DNA of 64,000 nt from Kordiimonas sediminis (GTDB taxonomy: Bacteria; Pseudomonadota; Alphaproteobacteria; Sphingomonadales; Kordiimonadaceae). Position 1 is the first letter of the stretch; every line of letters begins with the position of its first letter. Shown one piece after another: positions 1 through 8,727 of the stretch. The stretch covers positions 930,001 to 994,000 of the forward strand of contig NZ_BNCI01000002.1 of NCBI RefSeq assembly GCF_014656395.1, read 5' to 3'. The notes beneath the pieces are model-generated. The model was not told the origin of the DNA and did no database searches. It saw only the letters and a program-made list of their open reading frames with translations. A program made the translations under genes and the position numbers.

Positions 1-2
1 TC

Positions 3-743
3 GCCCTACCTTTAGTGTCGATACTATCCCTAATTATACTTTGGGAACTATCTGTTGACTATTTTGACGTCCCTAAATTTTTATTACCCGCACCTAGCCT
101 TATTCTTTGCGCACTTATAGATAACCAGGAACTTTTTTTGCAGTCCACTATCAACACATTGACGATTACTATATCAGCGCTTCTGGCTGCATTATTCAGC
201 GGTATATTTCTGGCGCTCTGCTTTTCGCTTAGCAGGACATTTGAAGCGGCCTTTTATCCCCTAGCAGTTATCCTGCAGGTAACGCCTATCGTCGCAGTGG
301 CCCCGCTAGTGCTGATTTGGGTGGGTATTGATAACGTCAATCGTGCCCTGATCATTATTGCATGGCTTGCTGCATTTTTCCCAATTCTAAGCAATATGTC
401 AGCGGGTTTAAAGTCAGTGGACCGGACACTGAATGATCTGTTTAAACTCTACGGCGCCAGTAACTGGCAACGGTTTCACTTACTGCTGTGGCCAACAGCC
501 ATGCCGTATTTACTGGCAAGCCTGAAGGTAAGCGGAGGCCTAGCTCTCATTGGAACCGTTGTAGCAGAGTTTGTCGCTGGCTCTGGGGGCGCGCAAGGAC
601 TTGCATGGCGTATACTCGAGGCTGGAAACCGCCTTCAAACTGAAAAAATGTTCGCTGGCCTGCTGTTACTGGCTATCATCGGCATGATTATATTTTATGC
701 CTTCTCACTACTTGAGTACCGCTTGTTGAAATACAGAAGATAA
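3..743 (+). CDS. ABC transporter permease (SsuC/ThiX-like), 5' truncated by window edge
   Basis: This is an inner-membrane permease of the binding-protein-dependent ABC importer class (BPD_transp_1), probably for a small substrate of the nitrate/sulfonate/thiamine-precursor type. The protein is hydrophobic throughout with about five or six membrane segments. The EAA-loop region lies near DLFKLYGASNWQRF followed by LLWPTAMPYLLASLK, the usual contact site for the ATPase. A GTG exists at position 15, but the frame stays open to the window's first bases, and the residues before it (ALPL) look like family sequence, so the true start is upstream. The ATPase and binding protein are not visible. The substrate cannot be told from this fragment. 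Confidence 0.85.
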   Translation, partial: ALPLVSILSLIILWELSVDYFDVPKFLLPAPSLILCALIDNQELFLQSTINTLTITISALLAALFSGIFLALCFSLSRTFEAAFYPLAVILQVTPIVAVAPLVLIWVGIDNVNRALIIIAWLAAFFPILSNMSAGLKSVDRTLNDLFKLYGASNWQRFHLLLWPTAMPYLLASLKVSGGLALIGTVVAEFVAGSGGAQGLAWRILEAGNRLQTEKMFAGLLLLAIIGMIIFYAFSLLEYRLLKYRR

Positions 744-781
744 CACTTGTCCAGCGGTACCTTTCGGGCTAGCAAGGTCCT

Positions 782-1813
782 ATGAAAAGTCTGATTGAAA
801 CTACTGATCCTAATAAAAGAGCCATAGGTATATGGCTTCTTTTTGTTGCATTTTCCGTTTTCGCAATGGTCGTTGTAGGAGGGGCTACCCGTCTTACTGA
901 ATCTGGCCTTTCGATGGTTAATTGGAACCCTGTCACAGGCGCCATTCCTCCCATTACGCAGGAAGAATGGATGGAAGAATTCAATGATTATCGGACAAGC
1001 CCTGAGTATAAGATCAAAAATGCGGGAATGTCGCTCGAAGAATTTAAAGGCATTTTCTATTGGGAATGGGGACACAGGTTGCTGGGTCGTCTGATAGGCG
1101 TATTTTTTCTTGTTCCCTTTCTATACTTTCTTTGGCGCAAAAAAGTACCAGAAGGATTAACACCACGACTGTTTGGCCTGTTTATCCTTGGAGGCCTTCA
1201 GGGAGGCCTGGGATGGTATATGGTCAAATCAGGCTTAGTGAACGAACCAAACGTCAGTCATTTTCGTCTGACGGCACATCTGTCCCTAGCTTTAATAATT
1301 TTCTCTGCATTGCTATGGACAGCCTTATCGCTGGTTCGAGAAAGCTATGAAACTGTTTCTGACCGCTTCAGAAAACTCACAATATTCACCCTCTTTATTC
1401 TGTCGCTGCAGATTATTCTTGGAGGGTTTGTTGCCGGACTGAAGGCTGGTTACATAATGAACACATGGCCATTGATGGAGGGTCAGTTTGTTCCTGACGT
1501 CCTATTTGCCATGGATCCTTGGTGGTCTAATCTGGTTTCAAACGCTGTCACACTACAGTTTAATCATAGAATGGGCGCATATTTGCTGTTCGTGCTGGCA
1601 GGGCTAATCTGGTACATGGCGAGATCAGAAAGCAGGGCGGTCCAATCCGCCGCTAATATGCTCTTCGCGGTTATCATCTTACAAATAATCATCGGTGTTA
1701 TCATGTTACTAATGCATATCCCTGTCAGTTGGGGCACTTTCCATCAGGGTGGCGGTGTTGTAGTTATTGGTGCACTGTTAAATCTAATTCATAAAACAAG
1801 GGGGCAAGGGTGA
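782..1813 (+). CDS. ctaA: heme A synthase, COX15/CtaA type
   Basis: This enzyme oxidises the C8 methyl group of heme O to make heme A for cytochrome c oxidase, and it sits in the inner membrane. At 343 residues it has the length and eight-helix pattern of the mitochondrial/alphaproteobacterial Cox15 branch. The N-terminal GGATRLTESGLSMVNW motif, the first histidine in WEWGHRLLGR (about residue 98), QFNHRMGAYL in the second half, and the C-terminal LMHIPVSWGTFHQGGG all match heme-ligand regions of the family. AAGGTCC lies just before the ATG. Its stop overlaps the GTG start of cutA (GTGA), so the two are translationally coupled. Confidence 0.95.
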   Translation: MKSLIETTDPNKRAIGIWLLFVAFSVFAMVVVGGATRLTESGLSMVNWNPVTGAIPPITQEEWMEEFNDYRTSPEYKIKNAGMSLEEFKGIFYWEWGHRLLGRLIGVFFLVPFLYFLWRKKVPEGLTPRLFGLFILGGLQGGLGWYMVKSGLVNEPNVSHFRLTAHLSLALIIFSALLWTALSLVRESYETVSDRFRKLTIFTLFILSLQIILGGFVAGLKAGYIMNTWPLMEGQFVPDVLFAMDPWWSNLVSNAVTLQFNHRMGAYLLFVLAGLIWYMARSESRAVQSAANMLFAVIILQIIIGVIMLLMHIPVSWGTFHQGGGVVVIGALLNLIHKTRGQG

Positions 1814-2136
1814 CTTCAACCGATATTGTGACACTGTATGTAATGGCAGAGAATGAAGATGCTGCGGTCCATATTTCGACTGCGCTTGTACGTGGTAAAT
1901 TGATTGCCTGTGCCAATGTGCAGCCCGGAACACGGTCTATTTATGAAGCAAACGGCCTTATCTCTTTAGAGAATGAAGTCAAAGTAATCATGAAAACAAC
2001 GAAGGAAAAAGCACCAGCAGCTATAGAAGAGATCAAAAACCTTCATAGCTATCAGGTGCCTTGCATCACCGTATTGCCTGTTATTGATGGCAATCCTGAG
2101 TATTTTGAATGGGTCAGAAATCAGGTAGCGGACTAG
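1810..2136 (+). CDS. cutA: divalent-cation tolerance protein CutA
   Basis: This is a small cytosolic trimeric protein of the CutA1 family, linked to copper and divalent-cation tolerance though its precise role is unsettled. The 108-residue length is normal. The core ALVRGKLIACANV, then the SIYEANG strand and MKTTKEKAP, followed by HSYQVPCITVLPV and a terminal PEYFEWV segment, are the family's hallmark regions. It starts at a GTG that overlaps the ctaA stop by 4 nt, so it is probably translated by coupling to ctaA. Confidence 0.95.
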   Translation: MTSTDIVTLYVMAENEDAAVHISTALVRGKLIACANVQPGTRSIYEANGLISLENEVKVIMKTTKEKAPAAIEEIKNLHSYQVPCITVLPVIDGNPEYFEWVRNQVAD

Positions 2137-2145
2137 CAAATAAGT

Positions 2146-2170
2146 GCTTCAATCATATCATCATTGAAGC
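2146..2170. terminator. possible stem-loop between convergent cutA and nitrilase-like gene
   Basis: GCTTCAAT (2146-2153) and ATTGAAGC (2163-2170) form an 8-bp stem across the convergent gap, reaching into the last codons of the minus-strand gene. There is no clear T-run on either side, so it may be only a weak transcription barrier or an RNA 3'-end stabiliser. Confidence 0.3.
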
Positions 2171-3321
2171 CAAAGATTATATAAAGCTGCGCCGTCATCA
2201 CCATTTTGACCAACATGTTGGGTATCGCCCTGTTTGATAAGTGCACGTCCACTCCCTTTAATGTCCCAAAGGGTGCCTTTTAGGAAAACAGTCATACCAT
2301 ACTCGGCTATCTTTGTGTGGTCCGGTTGGGTCAAGGTATACGTCTGCCAGGCTTCCCCTTCGCTGATACGGCCCACATCCGCTTTCCAGCCATCAAAGGC
2401 AGGCTGATCATCCCGATAGCCTTGCCACGGCATCTCCCAGCTTTGATCAGAGAGAAAGGCTGGAACAATAATAATATCCGGGCTGGCAGACTTTACCGCA
2501 CCGTATGTGTCGGCAAACCAGCTATCGGCACATATCAAAACAGCAAAGTTAATCTCGCTTGCAGAAAATGTCGGTAAATAGTCGGCTACACCTCGCCGGA
2601 TCAGGCCCACTTCATCCGTGACAGGGTGAACTTTTCTAATAGCATCAACCATCGGCTTTCCGTCGGGACCAAAGACAAAGCCTGCATTAAATAAAGGGCC
2701 GTGGCCATAGGACAATGTCCGGTCAAACACGCCGGGCGTCATCAGGATAGAAGACCCTGCCACCAACGTTATCTGATACTTTTTCGCCAATTCCCCGAAG
2801 ATATCATATTGCATTTTCGCCATTTCAGAAGAACGTGATCGGAATAACGCTGCTTCAACCTTTTTATCTTCCTGGTCAAAAATTATCAGATTTTTTAATA
2901 TCTGCAGGGGATGCCACGCAGCGATATAACTTGAAGCAGACGTTAGGGTTGAAGCGTTATAAACACGGCTTTTCTGATCTGACGCGACAAGCCAGGTGCC
3001 AATATGCTCAGGCAGGACTACAATCGTGTTTTTCTGAAACCAGCCTTCTTTCTTTGCGCGCCGGAAATACAAATCCAGCTTTGTCTGAAAACGCTCTGCA
3101 GTCGCGTAATCGAGAGGCTCCATAAAGGGTTCAATGCCAACGACGTTTCGCGCCGAGGGGGTACCATATGATTCAATATGCTGAATATAGTCCTTTGGCG
3201 GCTGATCCAAATCAGGGGCGAAACCTGGCCATAAAAAATAGCTATAGACCGCTACGCAAAGGAGAAAGGCCCCCAAAAGGACCTTTCCCAATAGTAGTAA
3301 ACTTTTGCGCAAAAACCGCAT
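2161..3321 (-). CDS. membrane-anchored carbon-nitrogen hydrolase (nitrilase superfamily)
   Basis: This is a predicted amidase or nitrilase-like hydrolase. An N-terminal hydrophobic segment (about residues 8-32) suggests a membrane anchor with the catalytic domain outside the cytoplasm. The Glu-Lys-Cys triad can be placed at Glu105 (VVLPEHIG), Lys230 (IRKVHPV) and Cys264 (AVLICADSWF), which supports activity. The domain differs from the apolipoprotein N-acyltransferase Lnt, which has several membrane helices before its nitrilase domain, so lipoprotein acylation is unlikely. The start codon overlaps the stop of the upstream reductase gene (TAATG), implying coupled translation. Substrate unknown. 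Confidence 0.8.
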   Translation of the reverse strand: MRFLRKSLLLLGKVLLGAFLLCVAVYSYFLWPGFAPDLDQPPKDYIQHIESYGTPSARNVVGIEPFMEPLDYATAERFQTKLDLYFRRAKKEGWFQKNTIVVLPEHIGTWLVASDQKSRVYNASTLTSASSYIAAWHPLQILKNLIIFDQEDKKVEAALFRSRSSEMAKMQYDIFGELAKKYQITLVAGSSILMTPGVFDRTLSYGHGPLFNAGFVFGPDGKPMVDAIRKVHPVTDEVGLIRRGVADYLPTFSASEINFAVLICADSWFADTYGAVKSASPDIIIVPAFLSDQSWEMPWQGYRDDQPAFDGWKADVGRISEGEAWQTYTLTQPDHTKIAEYGMTVFLKGTLWDIKGSGRALIKQGDTQHVGQNGDDGAALYNLWLQ

Positions 3322-4334
3322 TAATCGTCGGCAACTTTGATTACTTGCTTACCGAAATTTTTACCCGACAGCATATCAAGGAATCCTTGCGGAGCATTCT
3401 CGATACCCTCAACCATGCTTTCTTTATAAGAGATTTTACCGTCTTTCAGCCATTCAGCACAAACCCCAAGCCACTCCTTGCAAGCATCCGGATAATAGCT
3501 AACAATAAAACCTTCCATTCTGATTGCCTTGCCGATCATCTGTGTCATATTTCTAGGAGCCGTTGAGACCTCACTAGCACTTTTGGCATTATAGTCAGCA
3601 ATCATGCCGCAGACTGCAATCCGTCCGAACATATTCATGTTGTTCAAAACGGCTTCAAGCATAGGACCGCCAACGTTTTCAAAATATACATCGATGCCTT
3701 TTGGATTAGCCTCTGCAAGGGCTTTATTCAGGTTATCGGCAGTTTTATAGTTAAAGGCCGCGTCAAACCCCAATTCCTTCAAATAGGCTACCTTGGCATC
3801 ATCACCCGCTGACCCCGAAACATGGCACCCCATATTTTTTGCGATCTGGCCAACCACCTGACCAACAGCACCAGATGCCGCAGAAACATAAACATTCTGA
3901 CCCTTCTTCAGGCCCGCAACAGCCGTCAAACCAACCCATGCAGTCTGTCCAGGCATACCTAAAATTCCAAGATAATATGAGAGAGGAGCAAGAGAAGGAT
4001 CGACTTTGATAAAGCCCCCGCCATCTGTGACCATATATTCGGCCCAATTGCCCATGCCTACAACATAGTCACCTTCGGTAAATTTGTCAGAATTGCTTTT
4101 TTCGACCTTGGCAACAATACCGCCCTGCATTGGTTTGCCCAGTTCAAAGGGAGGCACATAACTTTTCGTATCATTCATACGACCCCGCATATAGGGGTCT
4201 ACAGACAAATACAGTATCTTTAACAGTATCTCGCCGTCACCAGGGGTCGGAACAGTGGAATACTTCACTTCAAAGTCGCTCATCTCTGGCCATCCTTTTG
4301 GCCTTTTGATCTGACATACTTCAATATTGGACAT
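3321..4334 (-). CDS. NADP-dependent medium-chain reductase (CurA/leukotriene-B4 12-hydroxydehydrogenase-like)
   Basis: This is a zinc-free medium-chain dehydrogenase/reductase that typically reduces the C=C bond of alpha,beta-unsaturated carbonyl compounds using NADPH. Visible motifs are the N-terminal LSVDPYMRGRM, the nucleotide-binding AASGAVGQVVGQIAKNMG, GFDAAFNYK, and YFENVGGPMLEAVL, all characteristic of the CurA/PTGR group. No catalytic zinc cysteine set is seen. Two in-frame ATGs lie 6 nt apart. The AAGGGAG ribosome site is better spaced (9 nt) from the second, at 4334, than from the first at 4340. It is the first gene of a two-gene minus-strand unit with the nitrilase-like protein. 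Confidence 0.92.
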   Translation of the reverse strand: MSNIEVCQIKRPKGWPEMSDFEVKYSTVPTPGDGEILLKILYLSVDPYMRGRMNDTKSYVPPFELGKPMQGGIVAKVEKSNSDKFTEGDYVVGMGNWAEYMVTDGGGFIKVDPSLAPLSYYLGILGMPGQTAWVGLTAVAGLKKGQNVYVSAASGAVGQVVGQIAKNMGCHVSGSAGDDAKVAYLKELGFDAAFNYKTADNLNKALAEANPKGIDVYFENVGGPMLEAVLNNMNMFGRIAVCGMIADYNAKSASEVSTAPRNMTQMIGKAIRMEGFIVSYYPDACKEWLGVCAEWLKDGKISYKESMVEGIENAPQGFLDMLSGKNFGKQVIKVADD

Positions 4335-4514
4335 AATCATAAACTCCCTTAAATAAATTAATCGTTTCCATTACTTCATTTATTTCGACCATACACACAA
4401 ATGTCAACTGTCATAGCACTAGAAATGCATGTTTGCGGATGGGGTATTTAATTACCTCTTTTTTATCATTCTGATTTTATTGTATTTTTCGGGAATAAGG
4501 TCATTTTTTAGTGA

Positions 4515-4542
4515 TTGACTTCTGTTGAAAGATACATATATT
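4515..4542 (+). promoter_or_regulatory. sigma70-type promoter of rplM-rpsI
   Basis: TTGACT (4515-4520) is followed after 16 nt by TATATT (4537-4542), about 80 nt before the rplM start. Between promoter and gene is a leader that could hold control by ribosomal protein, but no clear structure was recognised. The 280-nt gap upstream (from 4341) holds no other gene that I can support. Confidence 0.7.
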
Positions 4543-4621
4543 CGCGCCATTGATTCAGTGGGTAAACCACATGACTGTAACGCCGGATTGTTCCGGACAT
4601 TATAAAACAAGGCGTATTGCA

Positions 4622-5080
4622 ATGAAAACTTATTCTGCAAAACCGTCAGAGATCGAAAAAAAATGGCTCGTAGTCGATGCTGAAGACCTGGTACTTGGTC
4701 GTATGGCGCAGGCGATTGCTGTTGTTCTCCGCGGAAAGCACAAGCCAACTTACACACCACACATGGACTGTGGTGACAATGTAGTTGTTATCAATGCTGA
4801 CAAAGTAAAGCTGACTGGTAAAAAACGTTCCGACAAGATTTACTACCGTCACACTGGCCACCCAGGTGGTATCAAGTCACAAACTGCTGGCGAAATCCTT
4901 GATGGTCGTTTCCCAGAGCGTGTTGTAGAAAAAGCCGTTCAGCGCATGATCCCGTCTGGCCCACTTGGTCGTCAGCAGATGCGCAACCTGCATGTATATG
5001 CTGGTAGCGAACACCCACACGTAGCGCAGAAGCCAGAAGTTCTGGATGTTGCTGCAATGAACCCGAAGAATAAGAGGTAA
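4622..5080 (+). CDS. rplM: 50S ribosomal protein L13
   Basis: This is a large-subunit protein that assembles early on 23S rRNA. The product is 152 residues from the ATG at 4622. An in-frame ATG 24 codons earlier is rejected because L13 proteins begin with [15 protein letters not shown]-like sequence and the extra stretch overlaps the promoter's transcription start region. Typical segments are [43 protein letters not shown] and [16 protein letters not shown]. rpsI follows after 5 nt, in the order found in most bacteria. Confidence 0.98.
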   Translation: MKTYSAKPSEIEKKWLVVDAEDLVLGRMAQAIAVVLRGKHKPTYTPHMDCGDNVVVINADKVKLTGKKRSDKIYYRHTGHPGGIKSQTAGEILDGRFPERVVEKAVQRMIPSGPLGRQQMRNLHVYAGSEHPHVAQKPEVLDVAAMNPKNKR

Positions 5081-5085
5081 GGATC

Positions 5086-5565
5086 ATGGCAGACCTTCAA
5101 GACCTTAAAGAAATCACTGGTGAAGCTGCTGTTGAGGCTGCTGGTGCAACTGAAGAGCGTAAGCCAGTCGTAGACGCGCAAGGCCGCACATACGCAACTG
5201 GTAAACGTAAAGACGCTGTAGCTCGCGTATGGATCAAGCCAGGTACTGGCAAGATCACTGTAAACGACCGTGACCAGGAAGTATATTTTGCACGTCCTAC
5301 ACTGCGCCTGATCGTTGATCAGCCTTTCCAGGTTTCAGACCGCGTTGGCCAGTACGATGTTATTGCAACTGTTAAAGGTGGTGGCCTGTCTGGTCAGGCT
5401 GGTGCAGTCAAGCACGGTATTTCTGTTGCACTTCAGCGTGCAGAGCCTGAGCTCCGCGCAGCTCTGAAGACTGCTGGCTTCCTGACACGCGATAGCCGTG
5501 TTGTTGAACGTAAGAAATACGGTAAAGCAAAAGCTCGTCGCTCGTTCCAGTTCTCCAAGCGTTAA
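5086..5565 (+). CDS. rpsI: 30S ribosomal protein S9
   Basis: This is a small-subunit protein whose C-terminal tail reaches the P-site tRNA. It has 159 residues, somewhat longer than the E. coli protein because of an acidic, alanine-rich N-terminal extension (about residues 1-37), a feature common in Alphaproteobacteria. The S9 core starts at [14 protein letters not shown] and ends with the conserved basic [11 protein letters not shown]. It is co-transcribed with rplM and closed by a strong terminator. Confidence 0.98.
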   Translation: MADLQDLKEITGEAAVEAAGATEERKPVVDAQGRTYATGKRKDAVARVWIKPGTGKITVNDRDQEVYFARPTLRLIVDQPFQVSDRVGQYDVIATVKGGGLSGQAGAVKHGISVALQRAEPELRAALKTAGFLTRDSRVVERKKYGKAKARRSFQFSKR

Positions 5566-5590
5566 TCGCAAACAGAACTACAAAATTTAT

Positions 5591-5634
5591 GGGGGAGGGT
5601 CGCTATTATGGCGACCCTCCCTCTGTTGTTTTTA
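5591..5634 (+). terminator. rho-independent terminator of rplM-rpsI
   Basis: An 11-bp GC-rich stem, GGGAGGGTCGC (5593-5603) with GCGACCCTCCC (5611-5621), has a 7-nt loop and is followed by a T-rich tract. It ends the ribosomal operon. Confidence 0.9.
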
Positions 5635-5679
5635 TATCAATTTATTTTTACGAATACTGCTTCCATTATTTTTCAAGGA

Positions 5680-6258
5680 ATGCAGTGTAAATGCTGGTAC
5701 TTTGTTATGGTCCCTCCGCTATTAAAGTCTGTGGCTACTACCCTGAAAAACAAGATTTCAGGATTTAAACTATCCTATGACGTTAATGAACGTCGCAGCT
5801 CGCTCCTACCTGCTGAAAGAAACCTGCTTCACATTATGGACAGTATGAAAGCGCCAAAAAGCGACCGGATTGCAAACAGCGCATTTTCACCACAGCCACT
5901 GCAAGCACTGTTACCGTTTATTTCCAAAATTCAGGTAGCTTATACGAGTGAAGGAAAAACCAAAGATTTCATCAGCAAGGTCTCTGGCAGTAAAATCACA
6001 ATCATGTACGGCGAGTTAACTGGCAGCAGTTTGAGCAACATGAATGACAATACATTCACCCGGCGAAGCAGGCGCTTGCTGGATGCAACCGTAGAGGCAC
6101 AGAAACCTGTTTTAGCGACGTCCAGGGAGCATTCAACATCATTGCCACTATCAGGAATAAGATGCCTGGCTGTACCGCTGTTTGACACTTCGCTCACGAC
6201 GGTTACGCATATCGTACTACTGATCACACCTGGCAGCATTCAAATGCATTCACCTTAG
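5680..6258 (+). CDS. PAS_5-like domain protein, divergent
   Basis: The product has no obvious catalytic motif, but residues around PQPLQALLPFISKI, FISKVSGSKITIMYGEL, TGSSL, an alpha segment ending in EAQKPVLA, and GIRCLAVPLFD follow the order of the PAS_5 (former DUF1491-type) sensor domain common in Alphaproteobacteria, where a core 'GS.I...YG.ELTG' is followed by 'KPV' and 'R...PL'. It would be a small cytosolic single-domain sensor of unknown ligand. The start is uncertain: the frame is open from 5608, inside the rpsI terminator. ATG 5680 (preceded at once by AAGGA) and ATG 5707 are both possible. Family assignment is by eye only. Confidence 0.55.
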   Translation: MQCKCWYFVMVPPLLKSVATTLKNKISGFKLSYDVNERRSSLLPAERNLLHIMDSMKAPKSDRIANSAFSPQPLQALLPFISKIQVAYTSEGKTKDFISKVSGSKITIMYGELTGSSLSNMNDNTFTRRSRRLLDATVEAQKPVLATSREHSTSLPLSGIRCLAVPLFDTSLTTVTHIVLLITPGSIQMHSP

Positions 6259-6422
6259 ATAGCATTCTCTTTATGTATAGGGCCATAATAGATCGGATTA
6301 GGGCCTATTCTGCTATCTACTTGTACTGATGCATTAAACTACTTATACCTTTTGTTGCAAATTGTTGAACGATACTAGGCGAATATCCTTCAACAAAATT
6401 CCAAAGCACAAAGGGGAAGACA

Positions 6423-6827
6423 GTGTTTAAAAAAGTACTAATTTTAGCAGCTATGCTTATGACATCTGCCACCATTTCAGCGGATGACAAAGCGTCAGTA
6501 TATTTCATTGGCATCAAAGACGGCGATACCGTTCCTTCAACATTCACAGTCAGGTTTGGTTTAAACGGCATGGGCGTTGCACCTGCCGGCGTTGAGCAGG
6601 ACAATACTGGCCATCACCACTTACTGATAAATACAGAGATGCCAGATCTGTCTGAGCCAATTCCGATGGATGATAATCATCGACATTTTGGTGGTGGTCA
6701 AACGGAGGTCACAATAACCCTTCCAGAAGGGAAACACACACTCCAGTTACTGCTGGGTAATGCATTCCATACCCCCCATGCACAGCCAGTGTATTCTGAT
6801 CGCATCACTATCACTGTCAAAGATTAG
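6423..6827 (+). CDS. exported DUF4399-domain protein
   Basis: This is a predicted periplasmic protein of 134 residues with an N-terminal signal peptide (MFKKVLILAAMLMTSATISA). The body carries the DUF4399 pattern: VYFIGIKDGDTVPSTFTVRFGLNGMGVAPAG, then NTGHHHLLIN and a late HTLQLLLGNAFHTPH. The His-rich sites suggest metal binding, but this is inference. It begins with GTG after GGGGAAGA. It is followed 2 nt later by the tautomerase-like gene, so the two are probably co-transcribed. Confidence 0.85.
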   Translation: MFKKVLILAAMLMTSATISADDKASVYFIGIKDGDTVPSTFTVRFGLNGMGVAPAGVEQDNTGHHHLLINTEMPDLSEPIPMDDNHRHFGGGQTEVTITLPEGKHTLQLLLGNAFHTPHAQPVYSDRITITVKD

Positions 6828-6829
6828 TT

Positions 6830-7174
6830 ATGCCACATATTATCATTGAATATAGCGCTGATATCGAGAAGTCGGAATCAGCACAAAAACTGATGCAAAC
6901 TGCGCATGATGTTGCCATGGAATCTGGTCAATTTGGCGAAGCAGATATCAAAGTGCGTACGTTGCGGTTCGATCAGGCACTGGTTGGCGGCAAACCTGAT
7001 TCATTTCTGCATGTCACCGTACAATTACTGGACGGCAGGACTGACGACGTCAAGAAGGCGCTGACTATGGCGATGATTGATGGCTATTCACGTTTAAACC
7101 TGAAGCTTGGCTGTTTGTCTGCCAATGCACAGGATACGATCAGGGCAGTATATTCCAAAACAACACTGCCATAG
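6830..7174 (+). CDS. 5-carboxymethyl-2-hydroxymuconate isomerase (CHMI) family tautomerase
   Basis: The 114-residue protein belongs to the CHMI branch of the tautomerase superfamily, which uses the N-terminal proline exposed after Met removal as the catalytic base. It begins MPHIIIEYSADIE, keeping Pro2, and continues with the family's IKVRTLRFDQALVGG and SFLHVTVQLLDGR. The classical role is homoprotocatechuate breakdown, but no other genes of that pathway are nearby, so the substrate may be different. Confidence 0.85.
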   Translation: MPHIIIEYSADIEKSESAQKLMQTAHDVAMESGQFGEADIKVRTLRFDQALVGGKPDSFLHVTVQLLDGRTDDVKKALTMAMIDGYSRLNLKLGCLSANAQDTIRAVYSKTTLP

Positions 7175-7233
7175 AGCGAATTAAATCGAGCGAACAAAAT
7201 ACAAACGTTTGATCAAAGAATGGGGGCAAAACC

Positions 7234-8631
7234 ATGAAAAAACTCTTCATACTACCAGCACTTTTCGGGCTGTCCTGCACGAGTGTTCTGTCATCTGAGG
7301 GGCCACAGCCCCCCCTTGAAGTCGAACGTATTCATAAGATGGTCAGCGATGTATCTGCTGACCGAATTGAGAGTGACATCAAAACACTGGTTGGTTTCGG
7401 CACCCGCCACACCCTGTCCGAGACGGAATCCAATACCCGAGGTATCGGCGCTGCAAGACGCTGGATTGAAGCCGAATTTAAAAAAATAGCAGAAACCTGT
7501 GTCGCTGATGTAGATGTCATCACTGTGTCAGATACTGTTTCCGGACGTCGCATTCCAGAACCGACAGAAGTTGTAAACGTCATTGCAGTACAAAAAGGAA
7601 TTTTGGACCCTGACCGTGTCATCATGATGTCCGGAGATATTGACAGTAGAGTGTCAGCCCCCCTTAACAGTGTAGATGATAGTCCTGGTGCAAATGATAA
7701 TGCATCAGGCATGGCCGGCACAATCGAAGCATTACGCGTTCTGTGTCAGACTAAATTCCCTGGCACGATTGTTTACGCAGGATTATCTGGCGAAGAGCAG
7801 GGCCTGTTCGGCGGGAAAATTCTTGCAGATTATGCCAAGACGCAGGAGTGGCGCGTAATGGGCGTCCTGAATAATGACATGATAGGAAATATTCAGGGAA
7901 TTAACGGGGTGATTAATAACACTACTGCCCGTGTCTTTTCTGAAGGCACCCGATTTTTAGAGACAACAGAAGAAGCCAGAATAAGACGATATTCTGGCGG
8001 GGAAGTAGACAGCCCCAGCAGAAACCTTGCGCGTCTGATTGACACGATTGCCGACAGATATATCCCAAATCTGGATGTCATGATGATTTACCGTTTGGAC
8101 CGGTTTGGTCGCGGTGGTCATCACCGTCCGTTTAACGAAGCAGGCTGGCCAGGTGTTCGCATTATGGAAACCAACGAAAATTACAACAGGCAACATCAGG
8201 ACCTGCGGACAGAAGATGGCATAAAGTTCGGTGATACACTAGACGGTGTTGACTTCAACTATGCTGCGAAACTGACATCCCTGAATGTCGCCACCCTTGC
8301 CCAGATAGCAGGATCACCACCATTTCCAGTGAACGTTCAACTAAAGGGTGCCGTCCGTCCTTCGACTACAATCAGTTGGGATATGCCCTGGGAAGAACGT
8401 CAGATGTCTAACCTGCGTGGTTTTCGTGTTTATTGGCGACTAACGACTGATGCGAACTGGCGCTATAGTCGATATGTCGACTTGAACCAGCGCTCTGTCA
8501 CATTGGAAAATATTGTGATCGACAACTACTTCTTTGGCGTAACAGCAGTAGCAAATGATGGATTGGAAACACCTGTCGTATTTCCGGGCCCTATGGGGGC
8601 GTTTGAAAGTTTAAAGCCCGATAATGATTAG
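7234..8631 (+). CDS. secreted M28-family metallopeptidase with C-terminal beta-sandwich domain
   Basis: This is a 465-residue exported peptidase. The N-terminus has a signal peptide ending around GLSCTSVLSSEG; the Cys could make it a lipoprotein, but the lipobox is imperfect. The M28 zinc-site motifs appear in order: SGDIDSRV, DSPGANDNASG (bridging Asp), SGEEQGLFGG (catalytic Glu), LNNDMIGN, and a late QHQD histidine. In the first motif an Asp stands where the superfamily normally has the His zinc ligand (G-H-x-D-S). From about residue 365 the sequence resembles a fibronectin type III-like domain (STTISWDMPWEE, GFRVYWR). Likely an aminopeptidase, subject to the ligand question. Confidence 0.88.
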   Translation: MKKLFILPALFGLSCTSVLSSEGPQPPLEVERIHKMVSDVSADRIESDIKTLVGFGTRHTLSETESNTRGIGAARRWIEAEFKKIAETCVADVDVITVSDTVSGRRIPEPTEVVNVIAVQKGILDPDRVIMMSGDIDSRVSAPLNSVDDSPGANDNASGMAGTIEALRVLCQTKFPGTIVYAGLSGEEQGLFGGKILADYAKTQEWRVMGVLNNDMIGNIQGINGVINNTTARVFSEGTRFLETTEEARIRRYSGGEVDSPSRNLARLIDTIADRYIPNLDVMMIYRLDRFGRGGHHRPFNEAGWPGVRIMETNENYNRQHQDLRTEDGIKFGDTLDGVDFNYAAKLTSLNVATLAQIAGSPPFPVNVQLKGAVRPSTTISWDMPWEERQMSNLRGFRVYWRLTTDANWRYSRYVDLNQRSVTLENIVIDNYFFGVTAVANDGLETPVVFPGPMGAFESLKPDND

Positions 8632-8727
8632 AAATCATTATCACAAGTCTGTGAGTAGAAGTGACATGCTGGCAAGCAATTCGGTGATATACCGTCCGTA
8701 AAGCGTATCTTGTTGGAGTAAAGGCTG

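Noticed and set aside
6257-6318. AGATAGCA ... TGCTATCT inverted repeat before the DUF4399 gene
   Set aside because: The arms are 46 nt apart, inner pairing is poor and no T-run follows, so neither a terminator nor an operator is supported.
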